64,000 nt of DNA from NCBI GenBank assembly GCA_016648135.1, contig JADDOH010007938.1, positions 42,870-106,869 on the forward strand, written 5' to 3'. The first letter of the stretch is position 1; each line of letters starts with the position of its first letter. The position numbers and the translations under genes are program-made. The notes beneath the pieces are model-generated. The model was not told the origin of the DNA. It searched no databases and worked only from the letters and a program-made list of their open reading frames with translations. Positions 12,850-25,084 of the stretch are shown piece by piece. Source of the stretch: Agrypnia vestita (lineage: Eukaryota > Arthropoda > Insecta > Trichoptera > Phryganeidae).

Positions 12850-13726
12850 GGGCCGGTCTTATAAACGAAAGACCAAATTTCCGTTAGTCAATCGACAATA
12901 TACTAACGGATGGCCGTTCGTTTATAAATGTTACCGATGCTCGTCTTATAAAACTTTTTTTACCGTCCGTAAGTATCGCAATATCGCACTGCTCTTGTCT
13001 ATGATTTTAGAGCTGTCAAAAGCGAATTATATCTCTTTTCTATCTAAAATTTCTCGCTCGCATCAGATTTTTGGGATACTTCCCACAACACTACATTGGT
13101 AATAGCCTTTAAAACCCCAACTTAGTCTGAGCAGCTAATAATATTGATCCTAGAGCATAGAATCTCGAGGCAACAAGCAATTTTGTAGTTGGTGATAATG
13201 TCAGATTCCTACGGATGCGCCTTTTTACATTGTTCCCAATATCTTCTAGAAGCTCATATAAGCTCTTGAGCAGACCTTTTTGACAAGCGAAAGCGGTAGA
13301 TAAAATCTGCGTCATCTAAAATATTAAAATAATCCACTCGTATATTGAACATTCTTTGTCGTCGAGTTTGTTCTTTATCCGACGAACTTGAATACAATAA
13401 TAGCTCGACATCGTTATGTGAAAACATTTTTCCTTGAAAATGTAGCAACAGTCAGCACGGTATATATGTACATATTAAACAAACAGCATTAAACGCAAAT
13501 TGACAGCGGACCTAACCTTAAAAAATAATACGTCAATCTGTCATACTTCTGTCAGTTTCAACTAACGGACGGTAAACTGGTGGTTCGACTGTCGGTATCG
13601 GCCGTCGGTAAAATTTTACTAAAATTTGATTAACGGATTGTTATAAGACGAAAAAAGTGACGTTTGTATCAAATTTCAGTTTATTTGGTCTGAAATTTAA
13701 CTAACGGACGTTTATAAGACCGGCCC
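12850..13726 (-). mobile_element. Degenerate PIF/Harbinger transposon
   Basis: 877 bp with terminal inverted repeats beginning GGGCCGGTCTTATAAACG on both ends and TTA target duplications (12847-12849, 13727-13729). It carries the N-terminal part of a Harbinger transposase on the minus strand. The DDE domain is missing, so it is non-autonomous. Confidence 0.88.
13109..13448 (-). pseudogene. HARBI1-like transposase N-terminal fragment, frameshifted
   Basis: Two overlapping frames (13448-13254, then 13315-13109) read MFNIRVDYFNILDDADFIYR, then RFRLSKRSAQELI, and LSPTTKLLV.SRFYALGSILLA. In the HARBI1 family this region (RVxYFexLDDxEFxxRFRLSK...RFYAxGS) precedes the DDE nuclease. A frameshift in the overlap and loss of the rest make it non-functional. 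Confidence 0.8.
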
Positions 13727-14600
13727 TTATTGGCTTAGGTCATGTGTGGTTAACCGCTAGTGGTTGAAACACTCTCCAGGTGAATAGTGATCGGGGGCTT
13801 GAACCTAGTCCGGGAAATTGCGTAGAAGCAATTTATCTAATGTGTGGAACCGCCGTCTAATGCGGACACTAACGACATCTCAGGGCGAGTAGTCGCACCA
13901 GCCGCCACGAGAGAAGACGACCAGCACCAGGGAGCAGAACATGCGAGAAATGTAAGACCTACCCACAGGACCGAGGATCGGAGTCCTGGGATTTCCATTC
14001 TCCCTTCACTCATTCCTTCTATGTTCCCTGCCCAGCGCAGCCTCCCTATTCTGATAAACTATATTGTTTTGGACCCATTGTAAATATTTTAGACTTCCTC
14101 ATTGTATCGTATTCTCCAAACTCCGTTTATCTTTACTGGACCGAATATTTTTCTTTCAAATGCAAGGAGGGACATTTCATCCTTTTTACTCAATACCCAG
14201 TATTCAGAGACATACTTTAATCCATTTTTTTATATATTTTTTTATAAAAATATTTTTTTTACGGTAAAAAAGCGACAGTTTTTTTACAATGGTATTTTTC
14301 TTCTACAAGAGTAATACAACTCGTGAGTAGGAGAGGAGTATCATTATAATGTATTAAATAGTAAGTAGAACATAAATGTATATAAGAAGAAAATAGTAAC
14401 TAATAAATATGTGATAACCATAAGCAAACAATTAAAAAATGAATATAGTAAAGAGAAAAATAGAATAAAATTTTAAGCAAAGATAATAACAGTGTACACT
14501 ATAAATAATAGTTAATGAAAATTATCTATTATTAAAGAAATATTTTAAAGAATTATATAATAAAAAGTTTGAACAATTAAGTAAAATGTAAGTAGATAAC
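13727..14600. other. No recognised gene
   Basis: 13740-14060 is GC-richer and may be old retroelement sequence; no motif is identifiable. The remainder is AT-rich. Confidence 0.35.
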
Positions 14601-14621
14601 ATAATATAAAATAAAAATTTA

Positions 14622-15830
14622 ATTAATTCTGAGGGTTTTTTTAAAGGCCTCATAATTTTTTTCAATTCTCATCTTAACAGGTAATTCGTTGAACCATTTC
14701 ACACCTCTAAATGTACAATGATGCTGAGCAGTTGTGGTAAGTACTACAGGGATATGCAATTTACCAAGATTTATATTTGTGCTACCTACGTGATACTAGT
14801 TGGGTCTGTCCGTCATTATTTTGAAAATTTTTATAAAGTTGTAAAATGCAGTTTTGTTTGTAGATAGTTTGTAATGTGAGGACTTATTGAAAAGCTCTGC
14901 AGTCGGATAATCATTAGGTTTTGTAAGAATAATCTTTAAAATATTTTTGGGCAACTTGTAAAGATTTCAATGTAGTTTTGAATGCACTTCCCATGAGATA
15001 ATACCATATTGTAAAACTGACTGGACTAAAGCTACTGATACACATGCTTATTAGTGGCACGTGAGCATGCGCAGTATCGACCTTCTTTAGACCTTGCTTA
15101 TTAGTGGCATGTGTGTACGCACATTGCTAGTAACCGCCGGTTGATTTATAAGCATGCCACTGTCATTCACCATGGGCATGCGTGAACAGGCTTGCTTATT
15201 ATGAGCATGCTTATGTCATTCGCGGGCTTCGCGGCTAGTATTATCAATGCGATCTACTCAGTCCGCAACAGATGAAACAAATATGGCGCGTTGAGGAGAT
15301 GATAAAACATTACTTTTCGTTACTTATTATAGGAATCACGAATGTCTGTGGAATACTCGGTCACCGTTGTGTAAAAATAATATTGCGAGAAATTATGTTT
15401 ATGAAACTTTATCAAAAGGCATGAATGATTCAAATCTTAAAATAAAAATTATAAAAACTAAAATCAAAAATGTGCGGATGGAAACTCGGGAACTGTTTTG
15501 ATTTATTGGTTCACTTGAATTTTCTATTTCAGTTTGCGAAGTTTCCATTTTGAACAAGAGCGTCCCTATTCTATGACAAAAGCATGCCACTAATAAGCAT
15601 GTGTGTTTGATTGTTAGCTTTGGGCATGCTTATTTATGACCATGCCACTAATAAGCATTGTAGTAATGAGCAAGTGTGTACAGTTGTTAGGGCATGCTTA
15701 TTAGTGGCACGCTCATTAGCATGCCACTAAATAAGCATGTGTATCTGTACCTTAAAGCATAATATAGTGTTTTTAACAATTTTATTCCTAAAATATTTCT
15801 TATTTTAATAAATACATACCTATTTTGTTT
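14622..15830 (-). pseudogene. CR1/Jockey-group LINE tail, interrupted by a transposon
   Basis: Joined across the insertion (15830-15759, then 15032-14622), the minus strand reads NILGIKLLKTLYYALVQSV, then LQYGIISW, and further on CTFRGVKWFNELP and a stop. This is the C-terminal region of a non-LTR reverse transcriptase. Several stops are present. The codon GCT TTA of YYALVQ is duplicated at the insertion site of the element at 15033-15750. Confidence 0.78.
15033..15750. mobile_element. hAT-like element rich in GCATGC sub-terminal repeats
   Basis: Inverted ends TACTGATACACATGC / GTACAGATACACATGC. The flanks actaaagc and cttaaagc are an imperfect 8-bp target duplication, and deleting the element restores the host LINE frame. 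About ten copies of the motif GCATGC-TTATTAGTGGCA or its complement lie in both sub-terminal regions. No transposase is recognised (15399-15590 minus is open but unassigned). hAT is inferred from the 8-bp target; related sequence is at about 51945-52030. Confidence 0.7.
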
Positions 15831-16599
15831 TTTGTTTACGTTGTTTATTCTTCACAATAACTTCACAATAAAAGGCGTTTTCAGTAAAGAAGGTTGTTAT
15901 TTTTGTACTTGAGGATTTTTACTTCCTCAAATGTCAATTTTGCTATTGATACATCCGCTGAGATGAAAAAATGGGCTTTTTCGCTGAATCGCGATAAATT
16001 GAGTTTGTTTCCGACATTTTTACTCATTCTAGCAATATTTTCGTTTCAACGAACAATACAAGCACGCTCTGTTGTCCTTGCGCCAAGAACCTACAAAGAA
16101 TTTACCGAATTGCGAATTGCGTTTCCTTGACGCATGATTAAAAATATAATAACCAAAAAAATTTCAACGGAACAGCGAATTTTGATAAAACGTTTGTAAG
16201 ATATGTTCTTCCATTTTGAAAAGCTGCACGAAGAATTTGCCTGGTCTCTAGACAATAAATGTAAATTACAATCTAAGGTTAGACCGTTCGAAAACGGCAC
16301 CTAATTCAAATGCCTAAGGCTCGAATACACAGACAATACTTAATGATTTAAAAGTTAAAGCGTACTTTAACCTTTAACCATTTAAGTATTGACTCTGTAT
16401 TTTTTAGTTATATTACTTTTATTTAGCCTTACTAGCCTATTTAATAAATCTTTTAATCAATATTTGACCCACTTTCTGAGCAACAATCAATAAAAAGACA
16501 TATTGCAAATTTGACAGAAAGACATTTTTTTTTAATTTCACCCTTCAACAGGCCAAGAGGCCCAATTACAGAAGCGAAACACAACACAAAACACCCAGG
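15831..16599. other. No recognised feature
   Basis: Short frames at 15894-16130 (plus) and 16091-16300 (minus) overlap each other and show no motif. Confidence 0.4.
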
Positions 16600-16705
16600 C
16601 TTGAGTAGATCACATGGATTAATTGTGATCTCACCGGGAATCGAACTCGGAACCCTTGGTGTGAAAAGCCAGTGTCATGCCCACTGGGCCACAAGGGCCA
16701 CCCCT
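16600..16705 (-). mobile_element. tRNA-derived SINE, family C, copy 1
   Basis: The minus strand has an A-box-like GTGGCCCAGTGGGCATGACA and a B-box AGTTCGATTCCC. Same family as 25440-25545. Confidence 0.7.
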
Positions 16706-16824
16706 ATTGCAAATGATAGTATAATAATCATTCAATATTTTTGCATAATCAGTTTAATTATGTTAAATGTGAACTTTAGTGGGGTTGGATAGTTTTATTG
16801 GGTATATCATCATTCATAGAGGAA

Positions 16825-17437
16825 AGTAACCAAATATGGAATAGTATCCCTAATATGGAATACCGCCATTTCTCGTAAACGGACACTTTAAGCCGCAAAG
16901 AACAGTGATCTTCTATCTCTTTCAATCATTATACTCGCGTATAGGTTTCAACTCGTCAGTCGAGCGAGTGTTATGCCCGCGGTGAGAATGTTATGTTTTA
17001 CCGTTGTGAGAATGCGAGCGAATGAGTAATAATACTTTAATAATAATTAAAAATAAAATAATCATGTGTGTGCTCTGGGCACATGGTGATTGACTGGTGT
17101 AGAGTTCGACACCAGGGTTTGCGATTTTAGCAAGTAGATTAAGTTTCTTGATTAGATTTGACCAAAATTTCTATAGTATCTCGCATAAATTAAAGTTTTT
17201 TATTCATAGTTTTTCGGTATTCCATATGTGGGTACCTATTGTGTAATGAGATACCCTTATGTTGATTTAGTTTTTGAGAAAATTTTATACTTTTAATTAA
17301 TATATGCAACACAAGACTGTTATTATGTTAAGCGCAAATGTATGATTATATATTATGTATAATTACGAATAAAAGTTTTTGATTTATAATATATTTTTTT
17401 TACACAAAAACAAAATGGTATTCCATATTTGGTTACT
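16825..17437. mobile_element. MITE with CArG-containing terminal repeats
   Basis: 613 bp bounded by perfect 19-bp inverted repeats AGTAACCAAATATGGAATA. Sub-terminal TAATATGGAATACC and GGTATTCCATATG repeat the motif. The terminal repeat contains CCAAATATGG, itself a CArG box. No target duplication is clear and no coding region was found. Confidence 0.7.
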
Positions 17438-17762
17438 CTATTGCTATCATCGTTATGTTCCAAATACCATGTATATTATATCTTGGTTAGTGTATGATTG
17501 ATTTTCAGCAAACGTAATATTTTTCCGATATTATTTTGTTACTTGCAGCAATATAATCTTTCTCTCTGTCATGTCCGATCTTCTTTCTGGAAAATTAAAA
17601 ATGGCTGTTGAAGAGTTTCACTTAATTTCCCACGGGATGAGGGATAATGCAGCATCGCCCATCACCTACCCCGAGGCTCCCGGGGATGACACCACCAGCC
17701 TAATTCCAGCTTCTTTGTTCTACATACACCCTTACGTCCTGGAGTGAGCGGTCCAAGCGCAC
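17438..17762. other. No recognised gene
   Basis: 17560-17760 is locally GC-rich and may be retroelement-derived; it is not assignable. Confidence 0.35.
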
Positions 17763-18271
17763 TATACAGGGTCATTTGGAAAACATTAATAACCTGGCAG
17801 GACTATATTCCTCCTTTGATTATGAGTCGAAAATATTCAAGCAGCCATGACAACCAATAGTATTAAAGTTTGCTTTTTTTTCAATATTTCTGACTTATTT
17901 TTTACAAAACGTTGAACAATTATCACAGTAACTTATATCGATTACGAAAAATTCATTCGTCTCAATACACGTTAAATAAAATGATAAAATCCCTGCAGAA
18001 ATTCCGATTGGAATTGGAAGGTTTTTGTTATTTTATTTGACTTGTATTAAATGGAATGAATTTTTCATATTCGATATAAGTAACTGTAATTATAGTCCAA
18101 CGTTTTACAAAAAATGAGTCAGAAATTTTGAAAAAAAATGCAAACTTAGATGTCGCATACCTCCATAACTATTGATATTATGTCATGGTTGCTTGAACAT
18201 TTTCGACTCACAATTAAAGCAAGAATATAGTCCTGCGAGGTTATTAATGTTTTACAAATAATCCTGTATAT
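17763..18271. mobile_element. Fold-back element P, copy 2
   Basis: Begins TATACAGGGTCATTTGG and ends AATAATCCTGTATA. Same palindromic architecture and internal blocks as 4695-5213. Confidence 0.78.
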
Positions 18272-18319
18272 TGTTGTGACTGATTGTCTCGATGAAAAAA
18301 AGATAAGAATAACATATAT

Positions 18320-18600
18320 CATCCATTACTCAACACATTAAAGCTCCGTAAAATTTCGTACTTCGGTCATATAATGAGAGGCGAAAAGTACTCCATTCTT
18401 CAGCTCATAATGAAGGGAAAGATTGAGGGTCGCAGATGGGTCGGAAGGAGGCGGCATTCCTGGCTTCGAAAGATCCGAAAATGTGCCGGGATAAGAAGCG
18501 TGGAAGAGCTGTTCCACACTGCCCTGGACAGGGAAACTTTCTCCCAGATGATCGCCAACGTCGGGGGGACCTGACAGGGCACATGAAGAAGAATATCATC
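18320..18600 (+). pseudogene. RTE-type LINE 3' end, copy 1
   Basis: The plus strand reads LLNTLKLRKISYFGHIMRGE, then GKIEGRRWVGRRRHSWL and LDRETFSQMIANVGGT before a stop. This is the C-terminal tail of RTE/BovB-class reverse transcriptases, ending in a short GAAGAA tail. 5'-truncated at insertion. Closely similar to 55770-56265. Confidence 0.8.
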
Positions 18601-18779
18601 CAACAAGAAAACTTAGATAGTTATATGGCAAAAATAGAATACAAAAGAGTAGTTATATATCTCCTAAAATTACAAGACGACACAAATAACACAGCGATAA
18701 TAAGGAGTAAAAGTAAACAGTGATACGTATACTCGTATAATGCAAATGATTAGGGAGGGTGACAAGTTTCCCGTATCTA

Positions 18780-19005
18780 CCTCATCACACGACGGTACTC
18801 TTCATATTTTGTTTTTAAAATTGATTTTAAAAGGTTAGTATAGTTTGAACATATAAGTGGGGTGAGGGAAGATTTCCTATTATTGATGTGATGGGTTGAA
18901 GGAAAAAGTGAACGGAACGTGAAAGAATAAAGCTGGTTGTGAATAATTTGGAAAAGGAATAATTGATCTGACAATATTCTCCTATTTTTAAGAGTGTCCA
19001 AATTG
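18780..19005 (-). pseudogene. LINE reverse-transcriptase C-terminal fragment
   Basis: The minus strand encodes LKNRRILSDQLFLFQIIHN, typical of the C-terminal part of CR1/Jockey-group reverse transcriptases, open for 74 codons. Confidence 0.65.
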
Positions 19006-19094
19006 TTTAAATTGTGTTGAGTCCAAATAGTTAAGTTTCAAATTAAATTTGTCGTTTGATGAACGTGTATAGTAAAAAAAACATACTTTGTAGT

Positions 19095-19470
19095 GATGCA
19101 AGTGAGTGGGAGACATACGCTGATACTGGTGGATTAAATATTTTCCATGTTAATATAAGATCAATACAAAAAACTTTGATTAATTAGTCGAAATAAATAG
19201 TTGTATACATAAAATTCAAAATATAATCTTTACCGATATCTATATTAAAAAGGATCAAATAGAATTATTTAAAATTACTAATTATATACAATTCTACAAA
19301 CTAAGAAATGAAAGGAGGAAGGGGGATAATTCTATACATAAGAAAAGATATACCAGCAAATATACAAACAAAAGATTTTGGTTCTTGTGAAATTCTAAAA
19401 GCAGACTTCTTTATATGAAATAAACTGGCAAATCTATTATGTATTTACAGACCTCGAAATAAGAATAAAT
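19095..19470 (+). pseudogene. LINE apurinic endonuclease fragment, degraded
   Basis: The plus strand reads GGLNIFHVNIRSIQK, then ERRGGIILYIRKDIPANIQ, then ANLLCIYRPRNKN. This is the order of the start (NIRS), the RGGGV-like tract and the YRPP tract of LINE endonucleases. Stops interrupt it and the GDFN and catalytic His segments are absent. Confidence 0.65.
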
Positions 19471-20014
19471 AACATTAAATAAACTATTCTCGGAATAGTT
19501 TATTTATGAATTCTATAAATTTTTATGTAAGCCAACACTGTTATTAAGGTAACACATTCCAGTCTTAAATGGTTACTAAGTATATTCATTAGTAATAGAA
19601 GAAACCTGCTGATAACTAATTCATAGTTAGCAGGATCTTTGTTAAGAGAAAAATATGTAATAAATAAATAAAAATTATTATTATTGACATTAATGAAGTT
19701 AATAATAATTTGTTTACAAAAGATGATTAGAAAGATTAGATTAGAATTTTAGAAAAGTTATTATTGCTATGATATAAAATTTTCTATAAGTTTTACCATT
19801 GCAAACATTCCAAAGTTTTTTTCTTTTAATTAATATAAATAATTTTACCACGTTTGCTGTTATTAAAGTTTAATATAATGCCGTAAAACTGCTGTGCAGT
19901 TTGGCACATAAATATATGTAATAAAGGAAATAAATATTGAAAAAAATATATTTTTTTATATTTTTTATGGACTTAGCGTTAACATTGTTTATATTATTGA
20001 TGGTGATCTTTAAA
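19471..20014. other. No recognised feature
   Basis: AT-rich, with a (TAAA)-like stretch at about 19655-19670 that may be a retroelement tail. Confidence 0.4.
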
Positions 20015-20590
20015 TTAGGTGAAAAACATTAACTTAATTACCCCTACGTGATTAAAATAATATTTTTATATTTTACTACTTAAGTTTCGAGAGTTACAGA
20101 AGCTCTTATCGACAGGTGAAATATTAAGTATTATAACTTACTAACTAATTACCTATCGTAGCCAGAGAGGATAAAACGACATCTTCTTCTATCTTGGCAC
20201 ACCACTTTTGCATCGGCTACATTCATACATCTTCCCATGCAAGCTCTACGGTTGTTGAAGCTTTTAACAGGGCCATCCTTCAATATTTGTAGTATTTGAT
20301 CATGTCAGGTCTTTCTTGGACGCCCCCTACTCCTGTTGTCTTCAACACTCGGCCCATACATTTTCTTAACCATCCTTTCTTCGCTTATACGTTCTACATG
20401 ACCAAACCATCTCAGCATTCCTTTGATTATTCTGTCTACTACACTACATACAGTCATTTAGTTGAATACTTCACCTGTCGATGAGAGGTTATGTCACTCT
20501 CGAAAACTAATTGATAAAATATAAAAAATAGTAGTTAACCCACGTAGAGGTAACAAAGATAATGTTTTACTTTAATAAACTTTCATAAAC
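20015..20590. repeat. Inverted repeat H flanking a LINE relic
   Basis: Arms 20015-20135 and 20455-20590 are imperfect reverse complements (TTAATTACCCCTACGTG / CCCACGTAGAGGTAACAAAG; CATCGACAGGTGAA in both). The interior (20170-20440, minus) reads GMLRWFGHVER and EERMVKKMYGPSV with RGRPRKT, a LINE reverse-transcriptase tail. Confidence 0.65.
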
Positions 20591-21489
20591 GACATTGTAC
20601 AATTCTGTTACGTTGCATATACCTTGTTTGGTTTATTCCCCTAATTAATTAATGTATAATATTTCTAACACCAGAATATTAATAACAAGGGTGGCGCAGT
20701 TGGGAATACACACCCTTATGAAAAGAGGCTTTACTATGAGAGGTCAAGTCATTTCTACAACAGGTCAGACGTGTTTGCATCAGGCAAAAGGGGAGGTTGA
20801 TCTAAGGTCAATTCGACGGATTAATTCGGAAAGAAAATTATATTTTCGCCTGAGGGTTCAGTCTCGTGAATTTTAAAATGACATGAGAAAACAGTCATGA
20901 TAATTTTTATATTAATAATTAATCCTAATTTTACACTCCAGTAACGAAGGAGACATAAAAAATTGCAAATTCTACAAAACAGAGCGATAAGAATCATTAT
21001 AAGGAGAAATAGATAATCTGAAATTAAAAAAATGTTAACAGCTTTAAATTTGCTCACCATAAAACAAGGACTAAAGCTTAACTTTTTAATTTAAATGTTG
21101 TAAATATATGATTTTCATATATTTACAAATGATATGATGAAATACGAAAAAAACAGAAAAAATTAACATGTTCAAGGAGGAATGCAAGCGTCACTAGTTG
21201 TAACTCGTCAAAAGTGACGGTACTTTTATATTCCGGTTCCTGAAGGATATATATTTTTTTAATTGTATTTGCTATAATATAGTACAAATACAATTCTTAT
21301 ATATTTACAAATCAAATTGACATTTGTTTAATACTCTGTAGTAATGTAGACCTCATCAGTGAAGATAAGCTCTTGAGTCTGATGAAGGATTCTCAGTTCA
21401 AAAAAGTTATAAAAAAACTATAAAAAATATTTACTTATTTATATATGACTTTTATTAAAATATTTTTAAAAATATATATATTTTCCCTG
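20591..21489. other. No recognised feature
   Basis: Mixed AT-rich sequence. The AAAAGTGACGGTA block at about 21214 recurs around 23090-23105, so some is repeat-derived. Confidence 0.4.
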
Positions 21490-21740
21490 CCGGCAGTTAA
21501 AGATACTATTTTCAGCCCTGGCGATTGTGCCGGGTGTACGGTTCGCGTCTTTACTAGGTCCCACACATACTGTATTTTTTACGTGTAACGCAGGCTCGTC
21601 GGTAGCAACGTGGCTATCGTTGCCGCCTTCGGGTTCGCTGACCCGGGGGTTCAAGCCCTATCTCAGACAGACAGACAGAGAGACAGACGGACGGACGGAC
21701 GGACGGACAGACAGACAGACAAACGGACGGACAGGCAACA
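21490..21740 (+). mobile_element. SINE-like sequence with tetranucleotide tail
   Basis: GC-rich body ending in a B-box-like GGGGTTCAAGCCC (about 21643-21660), followed by a (CAGA)n/(CGGA)n microsatellite at 21664-21735. A tRNA-derived head is plausible but the A-box is not clear. Confidence 0.5.
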
Positions 21741-21967
21741 AAATTATTATGTTTAATAAGTTGATATATGAATGGTTAACATAAATAAATCATAATATTA
21801 TGAAATATTAACCAAACCAAGACATACACATAAAAAAAGTAAATATGAAATTATTAAGTTTATAAGCAAACAAAAAATAATCACAATTTATAATAGAAGC
21901 AACGATTCACTAAAATTATTATATACTTCATATTATAATAATCCATACCTGTGTTGGATACGCAAAC

Positions 21968-22626
21968 ATATCGACGGCTCCTACGTATAATATCGTAACC
22001 CACAAAATTCAATTTTACAGGAGAAGGATTTGAACATATTTTCGTCCGGTATAAATCTAAATATGGCCCAATCTTTTTGAAATTTCGTTTCAATATTTCA
22101 CTGTATACTGTAGTTTCATAAATAATCACAAAAAAGTCGAAATTATTAAAGGTTTTTGTAGAAATGCACATACGATATTATGCTTCGGAAAAGACGCGAC
22201 GTAAAATATCGTATAAATGACTTACAACATTTAACTTCGAAAAAGACGCGACGTAAAATAACGTAAGTGTTACATACGATAATTTTCTTATGTTATTTTC
22301 TCACGCATATTATCGTAAGTGTTACATACGATAATTATCTTATGTTATTTTCCAACGTATGTTATCGTAAGTGTTACATACGATAAAATTATGTTATGCT
22401 ATTTTCCAACGCAAATTATCGTAAGTGTTACATACGATAGTATTCTTCGTAAAAAAATATGTGATTGTTTGAGATACGATAAAATACGAAAAAAACGTTA
22501 TTTATTGCAAAATATTTTTTTTTCTTTCTTGGAAATAAAGATATAATTAAATACATATGAAATACACAAAATACTAAAAATCGTCGATTTGTGGGTTACG
22601 ATATTATACGTAGGAGCCGTCGATAT
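21968..22626. mobile_element. MITE with 39-bp perfect terminal inverted repeats
   Basis: 659 bp. Positions 21968-22006 and 22588-22626 are exact reverse complements over 39 bp (starting ATATCGACGGCTCCTACG). The interior holds a 52-bp tandem array (22183-22450) and no transposase. Superfamily not assigned. Confidence 0.9.
22183..22450. repeat. 52-bp tandem array, five units
   Basis: Unit starts at 22183, 22235, about 22262 (register shift), 22314, 22366 and 22420 give spacings of 52, 52 and 54. Each later unit carries TATCGTA-AGTGTTACA-TACGATA, itself a near-palindrome whose TATCGTA core also occurs in the MITE's terminal repeats. Confidence 0.88.
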
Positions 22627-24147
22627 ATTGATTTATTTGAAAAAATGGAACGTCCAGAGAGCAATATCTTTTCATACGCAGTGAAGCGACGAAATTCCAC
22701 ACGTTTATAAAATAATTTTACGTATTTTTCATTAAAATTAATACCGTAAAATTTTTATAAAAAAAACTTACGGCATTAAGAGTAACTATTTGCGCAAAAT
22801 TAGCTTCAAACACAGGAACGTTGGGGTATCTGGCGGTCCTAAAATGAAACTGCAAAAATTGAAATGCATGGCACTCAATATAAAACACGTTTGTTTACAT
22901 TGTACGAGTATATTAATGGTGGTTGATGGCCTGTATTTTGCATAAACCTAAAGACTCAGACCTATGCAAAATTTTAGACCAGACAATGGGCAGATTGCGA
23001 GCAGATAGACTATTAAGAACGATTTTCTCTGACTATAACCATTAAATTGATGCATAAAATTATACGCCATTATTATTAGCTGTAACCTGTCAAAAATGAC
23101 GGTAATTTTTTTTATGTTGGTTCTTTAGGAATAAGTATTTATTTATTTATTTTTAAAAAAAATAGTTATTAAAAAAAATTTTATAGTGTTGCAACTTTCG
23201 TTCTCTTCCACCGCTGCCAAAAGGGCCTGGTCATAAAAATTCCAAGACCAAACCTTTCCTGAATTGTCGTCTAAGCTGGTATATTTCATCGAATTACTGT
23301 TATTGTTTTATTGTCTCCTTTCTACATTTATACTATCCTACTATAAATATATTTCAAGAATTTAATCACTGACAAAAATACCTATACAAAATTTACTCCC
23401 TACGACAAATATATAAAGATTGTTTTATAAATAAATCACACCCCATAGATTGTATAAGTAATAGACATAGGGCAAATAAAGACACCAACTTTAAGAACCA
23501 CCATGGCACAACATTATTATACCTACATACATACTTGGGAGTTAAATGGTACAATTCATTGTTGTCGCAAAACAAATTTTAAAAAAGAAACTTTTATGAG
23601 TGATGGTACATTAAATTCTTGAAATATATTTACAATTTTTTTTTATTTGAAATATACATACATGAAATATATTTACATATCATGACAATTAATTTTTAAT
23701 AAAACATCATCACATATTACTATCATACATTATCGATCTTCTGCTCGATATCTCTACCGTTCCTGTTTCATCCCTGTTCCCCCTTCATGAACTACATCCA
23801 GAACCAGGATTAGATAAATAATAATAACCCACTTAAGCCGGGTCCACAATCTCCTCTACGTGTAGTTAATTACTCAACTAGACAACTGTGTGTTGAACTA
23901 ACATTATGTCTGCGTATGTACTGCCCTGGAATACTACTCATGCACACGTATACACTCATAATAAACTCACGTTGACACCCATACAGTAACAAAAGCATTG
24001 CATTGCAGTATCATTAACGTATCAACACACCTAGTAGGTATGTACATTGTACACCCAGTAGAAAAGGTACAACGGCTCTTAAACTTGCAACTTTATAACT
24101 GAGAAAATTTTACGTATTCTCCTTCTTGTTCTAGATTATTGATCTGT
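22627..24147. other. No recognised gene
   Basis: AT-rich. A weak retroelement-like tract lies at 23200-23310. The minus-strand frame at 23393-23575 has no motif. Confidence 0.4.
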
Positions 24148-24720
24148 TACCTACCTACGAAGCACGAAAAAGGGCAATTTTAGTGAAATTTGAAATGAAA
24201 AAAAAAAACACTCCCATTTCATCTGTAACCATCAGAATAATAAAAAAACAAAAAGATTATAAAAATTGACACTATAGTTTAGTCTTTCACGCAAGATTTT
24301 TTGAAAATATTGATTTTTGACAAAATGGCGGGCGTTTGAAATTAAAATAGCGTTTTTTAGGGAAAAATTCGGGATTATTATACCGATAAAAAAAAATTCA
24401 CTTAAAAAATCTACGACAATGACTAGATAATTATGTATAGAATAACCACTAGAAATTTCAAGTTAATCGGTTCAGTGGTTGCCGAGATATTTTGGTCACC
24501 GAGTAATGAAACATTTTAATAGACAAAACGTGTTATTTAAAAATTGAGTACCTAATGAATAAATCGCGTAATTTTTCAACTTCCATAAAATCATCGATTC
24601 CAGGTCCATTATATAAGTCCTCCACCTTGCTTTGAATTCCTATATTATCGAACACTCTTCACAAACATAATAAAAATATGTTTAAAGTTTATTTTATGAA
24701 AGAGCCTGGCTGGCAGCTAC
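24148..24720 (+). repeat. Dispersed repeat F, copy 1
   Basis: The reverse complement matches 33340-34085. Shared blocks are CCTACCTACGAAGC, AAAATGGCGGGCGTTTGAA, TTGCCGAGATATTTTGGTCA and AGTCCTCCACCTTGC. No open reading frame. Confidence 0.8.
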
Positions 24721-25010
24721 CTGCATGTAGTTCGGCGCCGTGTTCCTGGTATGCCATGCCCCATGGGTATATTGTGATCGACCACCCGGGGAATTCTTGT
24801 ATTATCCATCTTATCTACCTGGTCTCTCCAGTGAAACTGTCACTTCCTGCTCCACCTCACGATGTCTTCTGTCTGACAGGTCTCTCTTGTTTCAGAGCTT
24901 CTAAACCTGTCCCTGAGAGCCCTCCCTGCTATAGTGCGCGATACTCTCATCACAGAGATCTGAGGCTTTCGGTCCTGACTGTGTCAACCCTAGTTTCTAT
25001 ACCACGAATA
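24720..25010 (-). pseudogene. LINE reverse-transcriptase C-terminal fragment
   Basis: The minus strand gives, across frames, ...DIVRWSRK-, -WRDQVDKMDNTRIPRVV, and PGTRRRTT. This is the WRxHVxRM...RPPGRPP tail of LINE reverse transcriptases. Frameshifted. Confidence 0.55.
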
Positions 25011-25084
25011 CCATTTAAAGATTAATTTTACCAAACCAACGATGTTCTGAAAATGAAGAAAATTGCTCCAATCAATATATTGTA

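Noticed and set aside
13844..14083. Possible short gene
   Set aside because: No ATG-led conserved frame, no motif; flanked by transposon remains.
22183..22450. CRISPR array
   Set aside because: The units are contiguous 52-bp near-identical repeats without unique spacers, inside a TIR-bounded element in a eukaryotic genome.
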